A DNA stretch of 64,000 nt from Cruoricaptor ignavus (GTDB lineage Bacteria > Bacteroidota > Bacteroidia > Flavobacteriales > Weeksellaceae), in assembly GCF_900141665.1 (NCBI RefSeq), contig NZ_FQYI01000010.1, forward strand, positions 18,272 through 82,271, in the 5' to 3' direction. This document shows, in pieces, positions 45,693 through 55,050 of the stretch (within the stretch, counting starts at the first letter, position 1; the number at the start of each line of letters is the position of its first letter). The notes beneath the pieces were generated by a model that was not told the DNA's origin, made no database searches, and saw only the letters and a program-made list of their open reading frames with translations. The translations under genes were made by a program, and so were the position numbers.

Positions 45693-48221
45693 ATGAATAT
45701 AAGATCTACAGGTATCGCTGTTGCTTTCCTCTTTGGAACAGCCGCAGTAGTGTATGGGCAGCAGGACAGCACAGCTGCTAAGAATGAAAAAAGAATAGAG
45801 GGCGTACAGATCCGCGCCGCTGCAAAAAAGAATACGGAGAACAGCATCATCAATGTGCAGAAACGCTCTGTAGAAGTGATAGAGCGCGTGGGTGCCGTAC
45901 AGCTCTCCAAGCAGGGCGTGAGCGATGTGGCTACCGCAGTGACAAAGGCTACCGGTACCGTAAAGCAGGAGGGCTCCAGCACCATCTCCGTACGCGGCTT
46001 GCTGGACAGGTATAATACCACTTCTATGAACGGCCTGCCGATTCCGGCGGATGACCCTGAAAACAAGAATATAGATCTGGGTCTTTTCAAGACGGATATG
46101 ATTGAGTTCATCGACCTTGAAAAGGTTTATCAGCCGAGGCTTCTTGGAGATTTCGGCGGTGCCAATATTAATATTGCTTCCCGCGAACACGCAGGCAAGC
46201 CTTTCTTCAGTGTAGAGCTTGGCAGCGGAATTAATTCCCAAATTATCGACCTGGGCAATAAGCCGTTTTACATGGCCCAGGGCCCAACCTGGACAGGTTT
46301 CAAATCCAACAAACTGCCAGACAACCCGCTGAAATCCTATAATTATGCCAGCTGGAACTTTAAAGACGGTTTCGGACCGAGGAATTTTACCCCACTCAAT
46401 ACGGAATTCAGCCTTTCAGGCGGCAGGACTTTTAAAATTGGGGAAACGGGCAGGCTCAATACTTTCATCTTTGCCGGATTTGACAATAGCTATAAATACA
46501 AGGAAGGACGCGAAGGTTTCTTTGGAAAGGAGACGATTTTCAACGATTACAATGATTCAAAAAAATACTCCTACGGAACGAATACCACGGCGCTCCTCAA
46601 CTTTATCTACCGCCTAAACGCAGAGCATACCCTGAAATTATTCTCCAACTACATCCACGGATCCGAGCAGGAAACGAGAATTCATAAAGGTTATGTAAGG
46701 GATGTGGCGGAAGATTACAATGGCTTGCTCAGAAGGTCTGATTTCAAACATACTCACCTCTTTGTAAACCAGTTGGGCGGTGATCATAAACTAAATGACA
46801 AGTTCACTATCAACTGGATCGCAGGATACAATTACCTAAATAGCGAGCGCCCGGACAGGATCTCCAATTTCTTGTATTTCAACGAATACGAAGGTAAATA
46901 TGAACTGAGAAGAGATGGCGGCGCCACCAACAGATACTGGGATGAACTGAACGATAAGGAATGGGCTGGGAATATCGCGTTCACTTATCAGTTCAACGAC
47001 AACGGTAAGTTTACCCTCGGATACCAGGGCAGAGGCAAGAACAGAGACTTTGAATCCCGGCAGGTGGACTTCAAATGGGATACCAGAAAATCTGGCACAA
47101 GAGCATTGGTGGATGATGTAAACGATATCGATTTCATCTACAACCAACAAAATTATACGAAAGGATTTTTTGGTATCAGCAGTAACTACGGAGTAGACAA
47201 TCTTAAACCAATCAGGTTCGACGGCACACAGGATGTTCACTCCGGGTTTGCCAATGCAGAATACAGACTTGGTGAAAACTTTACCGGGCAGCTGGGTGTG
47301 AGATATGAAAACATTAAGCAGGATATTGACTGGGATACGAACTTCGAAACGGGAATCCCTGGTAGTGCCGTAAAATTCACTTACGATAAATGGTTGCCTG
47401 CGCTAAATCTCAAGTATGCTCTTAACGACAAGAATAATCTGAGGTTTGCTGCTTCCAGAACCTATACGCTTCCTCAGCTGAAGGAGATGGCGCCATTTAT
47501 CTATAATGATGTTTCTGAGGAAACAGTGGGTAACCCGCTTCTCTACCCGTCTGATAATAACAATATAGACATCAAGTGGGAAATGTTCCCTAAGAGCGGG
47601 GAGGTGATTTCGATTACCGCCTTTGGAAAATTCATAGAAAATCCTATTGCCCGCTCACTTATTAACTCGTCAGCATTCTACTATTCTTACCTAAATGTAG
47701 GTGATAAAGCTAGAGTGCTTGGGTTAGAAGCCGAGATCCGTAAGGATATTGCTAAATTTGACAGATCCAGAATCTACGGATTTGCCAATGCAACCTATAT
47801 GGATTCCGAGAGTGATCTGGACATTGAAAAAGTAATAAGAGAAACATCCAACCTGTCTGTTAATTTTGATAAGACCAAAGATAAGCTGCAGGGAGCCGCG
47901 GATTTTGTAGCAAACGCCAACTTAGGCTGGAACCAGAAATTCAAGGATAAAAAAGAAATGGATTTCGTAGTGTCCTACTCCTATGTAGGTGAGTATCTTT
48001 ACTCTCTGTCTTCTGACCATACGGGTAATATTTATCAGAAACCGATAAGCCTGCTGGATGCGACTCTTAAATTTTCTCTGGACAGAATCTCAATAAGTGC
48101 CAAAGCGAAGAACCTCATTAATCCAAAAATAAAGAGAGAGCAGGCAAATGATAACAATAATGTAACATACGAATTCCGAAACGGCAGAGATTTTGGACTA
48201 TCTTTGGGGTATAATTTTTAA
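45693..48221 (+). CDS. TonB-dependent outer-membrane receptor
   Basis: 842 residues with a signal peptide (MNIRSTGIAVAFLFGTAAVVYG). Plug domain about 60-165 (KATGTVKQEGSSTISVRGL, LGDFGGANINIAS), then a 22-strand-type barrel with many aromatic-rich strands, ending GRDFGLSLGYNF. The N-terminus lacks a SusC-like carboxypeptidase domain. A T9SS-sorted protein follows 27 bases later, suggesting a receptor plus surface-partner pair. The ligand is unknown; the neighbouring two-component system suggests a regulated nutrient such as phosphate. Confidence 0.93.
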   Translation: MNIRSTGIAVAFLFGTAAVVYGQQDSTAAKNEKRIEGVQIRAAAKKNTENSIINVQKRSVEVIERVGAVQLSKQGVSDVATAVTKATGTVKQEGSSTISVRGLLDRYNTTSMNGLPIPADDPENKNIDLGLFKTDMIEFIDLEKVYQPRLLGDFGGANINIASREHAGKPFFSVELGSGINSQIIDLGNKPFYMAQGPTWTGFKSNKLPDNPLKSYNYASWNFKDGFGPRNFTPLNTEFSLSGGRTFKIGETGRLNTFIFAGFDNSYKYKEGREGFFGKETIFNDYNDSKKYSYGTNTTALLNFIYRLNAEHTLKLFSNYIHGSEQETRIHKGYVRDVAEDYNGLLRRSDFKHTHLFVNQLGGDHKLNDKFTINWIAGYNYLNSERPDRISNFLYFNEYEGKYELRRDGGATNRYWDELNDKEWAGNIAFTYQFNDNGKFTLGYQGRGKNRDFESRQVDFKWDTRKSGTRALVDDVNDIDFIYNQQNYTKGFFGISSNYGVDNLKPIRFDGTQDVHSGFANAEYRLGENFTGQLGVRYENIKQDIDWDTNFETGIPGSAVKFTYDKWLPALNLKYALNDKNNLRFAASRTYTLPQLKEMAPFIYNDVSEETVGNPLLYPSDNNNIDIKWEMFPKSGEVISITAFGKFIENPIARSLINSSAFYYSYLNVGDKARVLGLEAEIRKDIAKFDRSRIYGFANATYMDSESDLDIEKVIRETSNLSVNFDKTKDKLQGAADFVANANLGWNQKFKDKKEMDFVVSYSYVGEYLYSLSSDHTGNIYQKPISLLDATLKFSLDRISISAKAKNLINPKIKREQANDNNNVTYEFRNGRDFGLSLGYNF

Positions 48222-48248
48222 CATCAATTTTAACTTAATTTTTTTATC

Positions 48249-49613
48249 ATGAAAAAAATCTTGACAAGTGTGCTTGCAATTGCTGCAGTAGCAACATTTT
48301 CAGCACAGGAAAGTGTGAACGGCGTAGTCGCTGCCGGACAAACAAAAACCCTTAAAGCGGGTGTAGATTACAGACTTACTGGCTCTCTTACAGTAGAAGA
48401 GGGAGGTACCCTAGTACTTGAGCCAGGAACTATCGTAAAATCTAATGGTGCAACTGAGGCTTATGTCGTTGTAAAGCAAGGTGGTAAAATCTTCTCGAAC
48501 GGTACTGAGCAACAACCTGTAATCTTTACTTCAGCTAATGCGCAGCCAAAGAATGCTGATTGGGGCGGTATCGTGATCGCAGGTCGTGCGCCTATCAACA
48601 TCGGTGCTCCGGGCGCTTCCGGTACTACTGAGGTGGCCAATGTACCTTACGGTGGTTCTGATGTAGCTGATAACAGCGGTTCCATTACTTACACAAAAAT
48701 TCTTTATTCCGGTGCGCGTTTCAACGAGTTTAAAGAGTACAATGGTCTTTCTCTTTTCGGCGTAGGTAACGGAACTGTTATCAATAATGTTTCTATTATC
48801 AACGGTGCTGACGACGGTATCGAAATGTTCGGTGGGACAGTGAATATGAGCAACATCTATCTTCAGGATAACGAAGATGATGCGTTTGACTGGACTGAGG
48901 GTTGGACTGGAACTGCTACCAATGTTTACAGCGTAAGAAATCTGCCAAATGTTGGAAACAGAGGTATAGAGGCGGATAACAATTCAAAGAAAAGGACTGC
49001 TACCCCAATGTCAAATCCAACTCTCAAGAATATTACATTTATTGGTCAAAGAACAACCGATAATGAGGGTGCCGGAACTAACCTATTCCGTGTAGGTTCG
49101 GGAGGTACTGTTGATAATGCAATCTTTGCAGGTTGGGCGGATGGCGTTACGCTTCAGCACGATGAAACGATTGTTAACTTTACCGGTCTAAACAAGTTTA
49201 CTAACATTAAGTTTGTAGATAACGAAAGAAATTTCGTTATTAAACCTAATGCAGGTGGAAGTATCGTAATTGAGCCTAATACTGGCTATTACACAATTAA
49301 CGAAGCTGCTACTGGTGCTGGAAACGGTCTTGATGTACCAGCTTGGGCAGCAAGCTGGGCGCTTCTTGGTGCATCCGATGTTGCTAAATTCAGCACTTCT
49401 GTAAAAGTTGTTCCATCCGTAGTATCTTCTGAATTCACAGTGGTTACTGACAAGAAAGTAAACAGCGTAGAAGTAGTTGATATGGCTGGTAGATCTGTAC
49501 TAAAAGCTTCTGGCAAAACTGTAAATGCGAACGGCCTTGCTAAAGGAACTTATGTGGTAAAAGTGCAGACAGCAGAAGGTGAGACAGCAACAGCTAAGAT
49601 CATCAAAAAATAA
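48249..49613 (+). CDS. Secreted protein with T9SS type A sorting domain
   Basis: 454 residues with a signal peptide (MKKILTSVLAIAAVATFSA). The body is Gly/Asn/Thr-rich, with repeated NxxxxNxxxING-like turns suggesting a beta-helix. The last about 75 residues are a type A sorting domain (VDMAGRSVLKASG, LAKGTYVVKVQTAEG, ending IIKK), which directs secretion through the type IX system. Codon use is rich in GGT, GCT and ACT, unlike the GGC-preferring neighbours, which suits a highly expressed gene. It likely works with the upstream TonB receptor. Confidence 0.92.
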   Translation: MKKILTSVLAIAAVATFSAQESVNGVVAAGQTKTLKAGVDYRLTGSLTVEEGGTLVLEPGTIVKSNGATEAYVVVKQGGKIFSNGTEQQPVIFTSANAQPKNADWGGIVIAGRAPINIGAPGASGTTEVANVPYGGSDVADNSGSITYTKILYSGARFNEFKEYNGLSLFGVGNGTVINNVSIINGADDGIEMFGGTVNMSNIYLQDNEDDAFDWTEGWTGTATNVYSVRNLPNVGNRGIEADNNSKKRTATPMSNPTLKNITFIGQRTTDNEGAGTNLFRVGSGGTVDNAIFAGWADGVTLQHDETIVNFTGLNKFTNIKFVDNERNFVIKPNAGGSIVIEPNTGYYTINEAATGAGNGLDVPAWAASWALLGASDVAKFSTSVKVVPSVVSSEFTVVTDKKVNSVEVVDMAGRSVLKASGKTVNANGLAKGTYVVKVQTAEGETATAKIIKK

Positions 49614-49634
49614 GTGATTTCACTCTTATGTATT

Positions 49635-49662
49635 AAGGCTGCTCAAAAGAGCAGCCTTTTTT
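49635..49662 (+). terminator. Intrinsic terminator after the T9SS cargo gene
   Basis: A perfect 10-bp stem (AAGGCTGCTC with GAGCAGCCTT) around an AAAA loop, then a T-run. Its A/T-flanked structure may also stop the convergent small gene. Confidence 0.95.
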
Positions 49663-49671
49663 ATACCAATT

Positions 49672-49941
49672 TTATTCACTATCAAACTGTTCCAGGCGAT
49701 AGGTAAAAACAAAATTACTAAGCTCGCTGCTTAAATCATCGAGCATCTCCAGCAATTCTTCAAAATCTTCCAGCTGGCCGACACTCATATTGATGAATTC
49801 CAGCTGAAGGTGCTCATTTTTCTTTATCTCCTCCATAAATGTTTTCAAATCATTAATAAAGCCGCCTGCCCATTCCTGCTTTCCTGCTATCTCTGAGTAG
49901 AAATCTTCGTAATCACCAATATTACTAAAGTCAATCCTCAT
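49672..49941 (-). CDS. Small acidic protein, hypothetical (barstar-like possible)
   Basis: 89 residues from ATG at 49941; an in-frame TTG three codons earlier is less likely. Very acidic, alternating strand/helix, with FSNIGDYEDFYSEI near the start and LEDFEELLEMLDD in the middle. Layout and size loosely recall barstar-type inhibitors, but no conserved motif is secure and no RNase gene is adjacent. It follows nadE. Unknown function. Confidence 0.65.
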   Translation of the reverse strand: MRIDFSNIGDYEDFYSEIAGKQEWAGGFINDLKTFMEEIKKNEHLQLEFINMSVGQLEDFEELLEMLDDLSSELSNFVFTYRLEQFDSE

Positions 49942-49961
49942 ATCTATCAATTTTTAAAATT

Positions 49962-50750
49962 TTATCGTAAATCTTCCGGAATTTCACAAACAGGGATAGG
50001 CTTAAGTTTATGCTGGGCGGCTCGGTTCATCCGTGAAAAAATCTGGTAAACTTCCAAATCCCTTCCGGAGTAATCTGCTTCCGTTTTCGTTCCAAATTCC
50101 TCCTGGATTTTTTCAAGCTCAGGATATGTGGCACCAATCTGCTGTTCATCCGTGCGCTCCGCATCCCACAAACCATCCGTAGGAATCGCGTTTTTAATGG
50201 ATTTCGGTAAATTGAGAAAGCGTGCTAATTCATAAACTTCGGTTTTATAAAGATCACCTATCGGAGATACATCCACCCCGCCATCGCCATATTTTGTAAA
50301 AAACCCTATGCCGAAATCTTCCACTTTATTCCCAGTGCCGCAAACCAAAAGCTGATTGAGCTGGGCAAAATGATACAGCGTGAGCATCCGAAGACGGGAC
50401 CGGGTATTTGCAAAAGCAAGATCAGCGTAGGCATTGTCTTCATTCCCTGTATTGAAAATTTGGAAAATTTTTTCAAACGGCGGCGTTAAATCCACACTTA
50501 TCGCCTTCACATTTAAAAATTTCCCCGTGAGGAAATCCAGATGCTCTTTTGCCCGTGAAGATTGGTCGCCCTTCTGCCGGATCGGCAATTCCATAGCCAA
50601 TAAATTCAGTCCTGTCATCGCGCAAAGTGTGGAAACCACGCCGGAATCTACTCCTCCGGAAACGCCGACTACATAGCCTTTCACTCCAGCAGATTTTGCA
50701 TAATCTCGGAGCCATTCAGTAATATGCGCCGCTACTTTTTCAGTGTTCAT
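49962..50750 (-). CDS. nadE: NAD(+) synthase, ammonia-dependent type
   Basis: 262 residues without a glutaminase domain, so it uses ammonia. The PP-loop is GVSGGVDSGVVSTL near residue 29, and the late substrate-loop segment is TKYGDGGVDVSPIGDLYKTE. It converts deamido-NAD to NAD. Divergent from gldB, an arrangement seen in other flavobacteria. Confidence 0.96.
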   Translation of the reverse strand: MNTEKVAAHITEWLRDYAKSAGVKGYVVGVSGGVDSGVVSTLCAMTGLNLLAMELPIRQKGDQSSRAKEHLDFLTGKFLNVKAISVDLTPPFEKIFQIFNTGNEDNAYADLAFANTRSRLRMLTLYHFAQLNQLLVCGTGNKVEDFGIGFFTKYGDGGVDVSPIGDLYKTEVYELARFLNLPKSIKNAIPTDGLWDAERTDEQQIGATYPELEKIQEEFGTKTEADYSGRDLEVYQIFSRMNRAAQHKLKPIPVCEIPEDLR

Positions 50751-50783
50751 ATGTTACGGATTAAATTCTAAAGTCAAAATCAT

Positions 50784-50791
50784 TAATTTTG
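50784..50791 (+). promoter_or_regulatory. -7 element of the gldB gene
   Basis: TAATTTTG matches TAnnTTTG, 19 bases before the gldB ATG in the 60-base divergent gap. Confidence 0.6.
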
Positions 50792-50810
50792 CAATACATC
50801 TGTAAAAATA

Positions 50811-51791
50811 ATGAAGTTCCACAGAACCTGCCTATACCTTCTGATACTTTTTATTTCTGCAATTTCCTGCAAAAAACCAAATGAAAAAGAACGATGGGAA
50901 ACAGTAAAGATTCCGCAAGCGGCGCCGCTAAAAATTACAGATATATCTGCAGATTTTTATAGCAAAGATTTGGGCACAGAACAATTTGTACAAAAATATC
51001 CCTGGTTTCAGGGCAGCGTATCGAATGAAGATTTTGAAAAACGGCGGCGAGATTCCGCAGAAATAGCCATCTATAAAGAGGCAATCAGTAAGAATAATTT
51101 AGGAAAGCTTTCCACTGACCTTGGTAATTTTTTCGCACAGACAACAGCCTATTTCCCTGATTTTCAGACTCCTCAGACATTTGTTTATTCTTCGTCAATG
51201 CAGTCTGAAGCGGATGCAATCTTATACTCTCCCATGGATAAGATGCTCTTCATCGATCTGTCCCAATTTATGGGCGAGGGCAACCGGTATTATGCAGGAG
51301 TAGAAAAATACCTGCAGAAATCTATGAATCCGCAGAATATTCTGCCAAAAGTTTCTCAGACGGTAACGGCGCAATTTGTACCTTTTTCGTCTGACAATCA
51401 AAAGTTCATAGACAGGATAATCTATGCCGGGAAGCGAATGATTCTTACAGATGCTCTTTTACCCAAAACTTCAGATGCAGTGAAAATGGGCTACACAGAG
51501 GAGCAGCTGAAGTGGGCGCAGGCCAACGAAGGGAATGTCTGGAATTTTTTTGTGGAAAATGACATCGTTTTCAGCGATGATGTGAGGCTGAATGGCAGGT
51601 TCATAGAAGAAGGCCCATTCTCCAAGTTTTATACTGAGGTAGACAACAGCAGCTCGCCACAAATTGGCATCTTCATCGGCTGGATGATTTGTCGCAGCTT
51701 TCTTGACAAAAATCCAGATACAACTTTGAAAGAATTCCTGAAAATGGATGCCACAGAAATTTTTAACAAATCTCAATATAACCCGAAATAA
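50811..51791 (+). CDS. gldB: Gliding motility lipoprotein GldB
   Basis: 326 residues with a lipoprotein signal (MKFHRTCLYLLILFISAISC, lipidated C20). Contains the GldB layout: a periplasmic helical domain with LSQFMGEGNRYYAGVEKYL near 150 and IGIFIGWMICRSFLDKN near 290. In Flavobacterium johnsoniae GldB is needed for gliding and T9SS function. gldC follows 14 bases later; nadE is divergent. In a possibly non-motile Weeksellaceae the gene would serve T9SS rather than gliding. Confidence 0.95.
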   Translation: MKFHRTCLYLLILFISAISCKKPNEKERWETVKIPQAAPLKITDISADFYSKDLGTEQFVQKYPWFQGSVSNEDFEKRRRDSAEIAIYKEAISKNNLGKLSTDLGNFFAQTTAYFPDFQTPQTFVYSSSMQSEADAILYSPMDKMLFIDLSQFMGEGNRYYAGVEKYLQKSMNPQNILPKVSQTVTAQFVPFSSDNQKFIDRIIYAGKRMILTDALLPKTSDAVKMGYTEEQLKWAQANEGNVWNFFVENDIVFSDDVRLNGRFIEEGPFSKFYTEVDNSSSPQIGIFIGWMICRSFLDKNPDTTLKEFLKMDATEIFNKSQYNPK

Positions 51792-51805
51792 TTATTAAAT
51801 TCATA

Positions 51806-52129
51806 ATGAAAAAAAGCCAGATTTCCATAGATATAGAGCTTGATGAAAACCATATCCCGGAGAAATTGACCTGGAATGCGCCCGACGGTGGGGTTGAAAA
51901 CCAAGAAACTAAAGCCGTGATGCTTTCTGTATGGGACGATAAAACGAGAGAAGCCCTTCGCATTGATCTCTGGGCAAAAGATATGCCTTTGGATCATATG
52001 AAAATATTCATACACCAGATTTATCTGTCTCTGGCGAGTACTTATGAGCGCGCCACAGGAGAAGAAGATGTTGCTGACTGGATGGAGAGATTGGCAGATG
52101 AATTTGCTGTTCGGGCGGCTATAAAATGA
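51806..52129 (+). CDS. gldC: Gliding motility protein GldC
   Basis: 107 residues, soluble. Typical segments are SQISIDIELDENHIPEKL and DKTREALRIDLWAKDMPLD. GldC improves gliding efficiency in F. johnsoniae and stays with gldB in the same operon. It is followed by a trans-sulfuration enzyme 25 bases later. Confidence 0.95.
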   Translation: MKKSQISIDIELDENHIPEKLTWNAPDGGVENQETKAVMLSVWDDKTREALRIDLWAKDMPLDHMKIFIHQIYLSLASTYERATGEEDVADWMERLADEFAVRAAIK

Positions 52130-52154
52130 TTAATACTATTGATTTTAAAAAAAA

Positions 52155-53306
52155 ATGAAATTTAATACAAAAGTAATCCACGGCGGGCAGATAGCTGAGC
52201 CCCACACAGGTGCAGTAAATCCGCCAGTATTTTTCACATCCACTTTCAAACAAAGAACTCCGGGCGAGCTGCGAGCCGGATACGAGTATTCCAGAGGAGC
52301 GAATCCCACGAGGCAGGCGCTGGAAGACAGCCTTGCAAGCATTGAGAATGGCACGCGAGGGCTCGCTTTTGCTTCCGGCCTGGCTGCAATTGACTGCGTT
52401 CTAAAACTCCTCACCCCTGGAGACGAGGTGATTGCTGTGGACGATCTTTATGGTGGAACTTACAGAATGTTTACGAAAATTTATGAAAAGTACAGTCTCA
52501 CTTTCAATTTTGTGAATTTTGAGGATATCACAAAAATTTCTGAATTAATTACAGAAAAAACAAAGCTAATTTGGCTTGAGACTCCAACAAATCCACTGAT
52601 GAAACTGGTGGATATTGAGGCGGTGGTAAAACTCGTTTCAGGACGCGGAATCTTGGTGGCTGTGGATAATACCTTTGCAACGCCGTACGCTCAAAGGCCG
52701 CTGGATATGGGAGCGGATATCGTAATGCACTCGGCTACAAAATACCTCGGCGGGCATTCAGATTTGGTGGCGGGAGCGCTGATTACCAAGAATGAGACTC
52801 TTGGAGAAAAGCTGCATTTTCTCCAGTTTGCCTCCGGCGGCATCCTAGGCCCTATGGATTCTTACCTCGTACTCCGGGGTATAAAAACCTTAGCCTTGCG
52901 AATGGAAAGGCATTCAGAAAATGGTAAAAAAATCGCGGAATTTTTAAGAAATCATCATTTAGTTGATAAAGTATATTATCCCGGGTTAAGCAGCCATCCG
53001 CAATATGAATTAGCCAGGAAACAGATGGGTGAAAAATTCGGCGGGATGCTGTCATTTACTTTTAAATCAGGAAGAAAAGAAGATTCGGTAAAATTCCTGG
53101 AAAACCTCAAAGTGTTCACTCTCGCGGAATCCCTGGGCGGAGTGGAATCCCTGGCAAACCATCCTGCTATGATGACGCACGCTTCCATCCCTGAAGAAAA
53201 GCGGAAAGAGCTCGGCATCACTGATGATTTGGTACGGCTTAGCGTGGGAATAGAAGATTCAGACGATTTACTTAATGATCTCACCAGTGCTTTTGATTCA
53301 TTGTAA
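52155..53306 (+). CDS. Trans-sulfuration enzyme (cystathionine gamma-synthase/lyase type)
   Basis: 383 residues, fold-type I PLP enzyme of the Cys/Met metabolism family. The PLP lysine is in HSATKYLGGHSD (near 200), with YSRGANPTRQALE and the LEGLASL-type SLGGVESLANHPAMMTHAS signature near the end. Cystathionine gamma-synthase and lyase cannot be separated by eye. It could cooperate with the CBS-like enzyme at 11 kb, although they are not linked. Confidence 0.93.
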   Translation: MKFNTKVIHGGQIAEPHTGAVNPPVFFTSTFKQRTPGELRAGYEYSRGANPTRQALEDSLASIENGTRGLAFASGLAAIDCVLKLLTPGDEVIAVDDLYGGTYRMFTKIYEKYSLTFNFVNFEDITKISELITEKTKLIWLETPTNPLMKLVDIEAVVKLVSGRGILVAVDNTFATPYAQRPLDMGADIVMHSATKYLGGHSDLVAGALITKNETLGEKLHFLQFASGGILGPMDSYLVLRGIKTLALRMERHSENGKKIAEFLRNHHLVDKVYYPGLSSHPQYELARKQMGEKFGGMLSFTFKSGRKEDSVKFLENLKVFTLAESLGGVESLANHPAMMTHASIPEEKRKELGITDDLVRLSVGIEDSDDLLNDLTSAFDSL

Positions 53307-53309
53307 ATT

Positions 53310-53356
53310 AATGCCCGTAAAACATTAAATCCCAAAGATTTTGCGGGCATTTTCTG
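53310..53356 (+). terminator. Possible terminator at the CGS/TatD junction
   Basis: AATGCCCG (53310-53317) can pair with CGGGCATT (53344-53351), then TTTC. The 26-base loop makes it weak, and the second arm lies in the tatD coding end. Confidence 0.35.
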
Positions 53357-54089
53357 TGGTTATTCGATCTATCTCGCTGAAACCAATACCATAAATATCC
53401 ACCAGCTTCGAGGCAATGAGTTCAATATACGCGCTTTCATTGCGTTTCCCGCGGTAGGGAGCTGGCGCAAGATACGGCGAATCCGTCTCCAGTACTATAT
53501 TTTCAATGGCGATCTGATTCAGAAACTGGTCGATTTTCCCATTTTTGAAGGTTACTACACCGCCAATTCCGAGTTTAAAATTCAAATCAACGGCTCTCTG
53601 CGCCTGTTGTAAATCGCCGGAAAAGCAGTGAAAAACTCCACGGAGTTTTGAAGATTTTTTTTCTTCTAAAACCTCAAAAGTTTCATCAAAACTGTTGCGG
53701 CTGTGTATCACAATAGGCAAATCGTACTGCAGCGCAAGTTCAATCTGCCTTGCAAACGCAAGCCTTTGAATATCAAGCGTGGAAGCATCCCAATAGAGAT
53801 CAATACCAATTTCGCCGACGGCGCAAAATCTCCGTTGCTTCAGGTAATTCTCTACTATCCCCACTTCTTGCTCCCAGCTGTCCTGCTGTACGGATACCGG
53901 GTGAAGCCCCATCATTGCATGCATAGTGTCCGGGTACCTCGCTTCCAGCTGTAGCATTTTATCGTGAGTTCCGGAGTCTATCGCCGGCAGACAGAAGGCT
54001 TCCACTCCTGCCGAGAGCGCCCTGAGGATCACCTCATCTCTGTCTTCCTCAAACTCATCCGAATAAAGGTGTGTGTGGGTATCAATCAT
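53325..54089 (-). CDS. TatD-family deoxyribonuclease/hydrolase
   Basis: 254 residues. A TIM-barrel amidohydrolase with metal motif DTHTHLYSDEF at the start, GEIGIDLYWDAS, PIVIHSRNS and FHCFSGD, and a late LETDSPYLAP. Members act on DNA ends or small phospho-substrates. The gene is convergent with the CGS gene and overlaps the GSCFA gene by 8 bases. Confidence 0.95.
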   Translation of the reverse strand: MIDTHTHLYSDEFEEDRDEVILRALSAGVEAFCLPAIDSGTHDKMLQLEARYPDTMHAMMGLHPVSVQQDSWEQEVGIVENYLKQRRFCAVGEIGIDLYWDASTLDIQRLAFARQIELALQYDLPIVIHSRNSFDETFEVLEEKKSSKLRGVFHCFSGDLQQAQRAVDLNFKLGIGGVVTFKNGKIDQFLNQIAIENIVLETDSPYLAPAPYRGKRNESAYIELIASKLVDIYGIGFSEIDRITTENARKIFGI

Positions 54090-55050
54090 TTATAAAATCT
54101 TGGAAAATTTTGTGCTTCACCAATGCTTGCTGGCGGGCTATCTGCTCACGGATTTTCTGCTGAAGATGTTGGTGATCTTCGCTGCTGGGGTCGGTAGGGC
54201 GGTGCCGGAACGCTCGCTGTATCCGGAAATTTTCATCCAGAAAATCCATAGTCTCGTCAGAGAAATATGCATTTCCGAACTTTTCAAAAATATAATTTAT
54301 TGCCTGGTTATTTGGGTGAATCATATCCTCTGCGTAAAATCTATAATCTCTGAGATCATCCATAACTATCTCATAAACAGGAAGATAAGTGCAAAACTCC
54401 AAACTATGGGCCACCTCGTGAATAGCGGTAATGAGTTTGCTTTTGCTGAGAGTGTTTTCAGCAAAACCGTCCTTCGTGTGCCGTACCGGGGAAACGGTCA
54501 GCAGAATCTGAGCCTCCCGCGGGCAGATGTCGCGAAGCAGCGAAACGCTTTCTCCGATGGACGAATTCAGTTCTTCGGCACTCAGCAATCTTTTCCTGAA
54601 AAATTTAGACGGAATTTTTCGGCAATTGGCAACCAGGTTTTTTTTCGGCAAAAACTCATAAATAAAGGAGGTGCCGTAAGTGATCAGCACCCACCGAGCC
54701 TCCTGCAGAAAGGCATTTCCTGCATCTATTTCAGCATTAATCCGTTCCAGCGTCCGGTGGGCATAAGGCGTGTCGAAACTGCTGTGGTGGTCGAGAGAGA
54801 TAAATTTTCCTCCGAAAGTTATTAAATCTTCATCAGAATATGATTTTGCCTGATGAAGGCGCTTTACCGCCTGATTGACAGAGTATGGGCTGAACAAAGT
54901 TCCAAAGGGATTATTGTAAACCTGCAGCTGCCCCTTACCCAGCAGAGAGGAAATCTCTGAAGCAAAACAGGAACCTATGGAAAAAATCCGGTCATCCGGC
55001 TGGATTTTTTTTTCAGAATCCGGAATGCAGACTTCTGTTCGGAAATTCAT
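54082..55050 (-). CDS. GSCFA-domain protein
   Basis: 322 residues. The defining FSIGSCFASEIS motif is at the N-terminus (about 24-35), and later VSPVRHTKDGF and EDMIHPNNQAINYIFEKF complete an SGNH-hydrolase-like fold (the PVRH and HPN blocks may hold catalytic His/Asp). Substrate unknown, perhaps acyl or acetyl ester hydrolysis. Its ATG overlaps the polyprenyl synthase stop by one base. Confidence 0.88.
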   Translation of the reverse strand: MNFRTEVCIPDSEKKIQPDDRIFSIGSCFASEISSLLGKGQLQVYNNPFGTLFSPYSVNQAVKRLHQAKSYSDEDLITFGGKFISLDHHSSFDTPYAHRTLERINAEIDAGNAFLQEARWVLITYGTSFIYEFLPKKNLVANCRKIPSKFFRKRLLSAEELNSSIGESVSLLRDICPREAQILLTVSPVRHTKDGFAENTLSKSKLITAIHEVAHSLEFCTYLPVYEIVMDDLRDYRFYAEDMIHPNNQAINYIFEKFGNAYFSDETMDFLDENFRIQRAFRHRPTDPSSEDHQHLQQKIREQIARQQALVKHKIFQDFIND

